DNA from: Phoronis ovalis
Taxonomy: Eukaryota; Phoronida; Phoronidae
Length of the DNA: 10,302 nucleotides
Direction of reading: 5' to 3'
Assembly (NCBI GenBank): GCA_028565635.1
Contig: JAOXYB010065323.1
Location: 1 to 10,302 of the forward strand
A model generated the notes under the pieces. That model was not told the origin of the DNA and did not search any database. It saw only the letters and a program-made list of their open reading frames with translations. Both the position numbers and the translations under genes were made by a program. The number at the start of each line of letters is the position of its first letter. Positions within the stretch are counted from its first letter, which is position 1. This document shows, piece by piece, positions 9,191 through 10,302 of this stretch.

Positions 9191-9232
9191 AATAAATCCG
9201 AGCTTTCTCTGTACGGAAACTGACGAATGTAT
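9099..9232 (+). repeat. Inverted repeat, left arm
   Basis: Bases 9099-9170 match the reverse complement of 10231-10302 with 3 differences in 72. The similarity continues more weakly to 9179, and after a gap resumes at about 9203-9230 (CTCTG, TACGGAAACTGACGAATGT). The left arm carries about 14 extra bases. The pair may be terminal inverted repeats of a transposable element. Confidence 0.8.
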
Positions 9233-10185
9233 TAATTTCGGTGAACTCGGTCACGTAATACAAAATCCAAACCAGAGCGAACTTTACCCGGTCACTTTCT
9301 TAGCCCGGGTTTGTTACCCGGAGTCCTGTCGGGAGTGTATTATAATAGTTCAGGTATATTCATGGAACCTAACTTCGACATTTGTTTAACTAAACATTTG
9401 AAATTGCACGTGGAGTTCAATAGTTTAGCTTAAACAATTTTATATGCACAGGTCATTCACCGTACCAGGTCATTAAACATTTTACACTTCCGTATTTGAT
9501 ATTTCACCGCATGCTAAAGATAGGCTGCAAGAACAGAAACATATTATTACAGTCATATTATATGCTTATTTTCTTCAGATTTCAATTTGTTTCTTTCGCC
9601 CGGGATTCATGTTGTTTCATGGCATGTACTATTCAAGTAATTTTCATGCATTTAATCCGTCGCAGATCGTCACTCGGACAAATGTGAATTCCTAATATGA
9701 AACACGTACACAACTGTTACACACATTTGGAAAGTTAAAATATGTTTCTCCATAGCATGAGTGCAATGCATCATTGACCATGATGCAATTAAAAATAATT
9801 ATTGTTTGAAGTAAGTATGCTTAGTACAATCCAGCTAATATGATTGACAATCTATGTTTCTGTAGGGCCGGATCATGCAAAGGAAAATATATCAGGGTAC
9901 CGTAGTAAACGGGGCAAAACCATAGTCCGGGGCTGTTTTGTTCAATTAAGTCTTCAAATAATTTTCTTTATTATGATCAGTTTCAGTTAACAGCGTAAAT
10001 AAATCAGTTAGTTTTTGGCCCAATTTTATATGCCCCTTAAAAATGCGGAATATTAATTCCTAGGAAACCATATATAAGCATAGAGCACCATAAAGATTTT
10101 TTAAACCGTGAGAAAGCCTCGTCTCTTTCGCTACTATTGCTCTGCACGAGACCTGTCAGTGTCAAGCTGATGGTATGTACAAAGG
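9233..10185. mobile_element. Spacer between inverted repeats; possible non-autonomous element interior
   Basis: About 950 bases lie between the two arms. The only open frame of any length (plus strand, 9496-9687) shows no transposase or reverse-transcriptase character. A GC-rich cluster with ACCCGG/CCGGGT lies at 9286-9321. The arrangement fits a MITE-like or fold-back element, or alternatively two solo copies of a repeat in opposite orientation. No target-site duplication can be checked because the right end is outside the window. Confidence 0.4.
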
Positions 10186-10302
10186 ATATTCGCCAGCTTC
10201 CGTAACAGAGGAATCTAAATCGTACGAAATTGTCCGAGTCTACGGAAATCTGTGCGAGTTCCCGGCAACTTACGCGAGTCTACGGAAATGACGGTTCGAG
10301 TA
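10186..10302 (-). repeat. Inverted repeat, right arm (continues past the window)
   Basis: This is the reverse-complement partner of 9099-9232. The match is strongest at 10231-10302 and reaches the last base of the window, so the arm is cut by the window edge. Reading the minus strand, the same ACTCG-marked units appear in the same order as in the left arm. Confidence 0.8.

Noticed and set aside
9036-9263. Minus-strand 75-residue open frame
   Set aside because: It lies wholly in the ACTCG tandem array, and its repeated VRV/RES-like peptides reflect the repeat rather than a protein.
9496-9687. Plus-strand 63-residue open frame inside the inverted-repeat spacer
   Set aside because: No transposase or other domain signature; aromatic- and Cys-rich chance frame.
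9767-9787. Perfect 8-base stem hairpin TGCATCAT-tgacc-ATGATGCA
   Set aside because: Such short stems are expected by chance in 10 kb, and no gene end or binding site is nearby.
10290-10302. GGTTCGAGTA resembling a tRNA B-box, suggesting a tRNA-derived SINE
   Set aside because: No A-box or cloverleaf nearby, and the motif is simply one ACTCG repeat unit read on the other strand.

Overview
The window looks like invertebrate animal nuclear DNA, most plausibly a mollusc or other marine invertebrate; the lineage is inference. Support comes from long AT-rich non-coding stretches, a spliceosomal intron with recognisable donor, branch-point and acceptor sites, and a gene family (SAMD9/SAMD9L) typical of animals. 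There is no bacterial operon structure and no ribosome binding sites.

The main content is one large minus-strand gene, read from about 8965 down to 3519, in two long coding exons. The 5' exon (8914 to 6825) encodes a ubiquitin-like domain, a Schlafen/AlbA_2-type nuclease-like domain, a long central region and the Walker A loop. The 3' exon (5976 to 3519) starts just after Walker A and encodes Walker B, the rest of a STAND-like NTPase, an alpha-helical TPR-like array and a C-terminal OB-fold-like tail ending in the SAMD9 signature GPLAY. Removing an 848-base intron (6824 to 5977, phase 2) gives a continuous 1515-residue protein. The join reads WSQREKHR|CAIVQ, matching the SAMD9 family pattern at this point. 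I therefore read the two open frames as one gene. A ubiquitin-like domain replaces the SAM domain expected at the N-terminus, which is the main biological novelty.

On the plus strand, 2591-2785 has the shape of a terminal coding exon: an open frame beginning exactly after a TAG acceptor, then a stop and AATAAA. It is convergent with the SAMD9-like gene. Its upstream exons are not visible, and 1-2590 otherwise holds nothing I can support.

Upstream of the SAMD9-like gene (about 9020-10302) lies a repeat structure. An array of degenerate 20-22-base units marked by ACTCG sits at about 9025-9232. A closely matching inverted copy runs from about 10186 to the window end. The arms enclose about 950 bases without recognisable genes and may be the terminal inverted repeats of a non-autonomous or fold-back element that continues beyond the window. 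It occupies the probable promoter and 5' side of the SAMD9-like gene.

As a system this is probably a single-protein innate-immune effector: sensor or adaptor domain, then nuclease-like domain, NTPase switch, TPR scaffold and OB-fold, in the manner of vertebrate SAMD9/SAMD9L antiviral factors.
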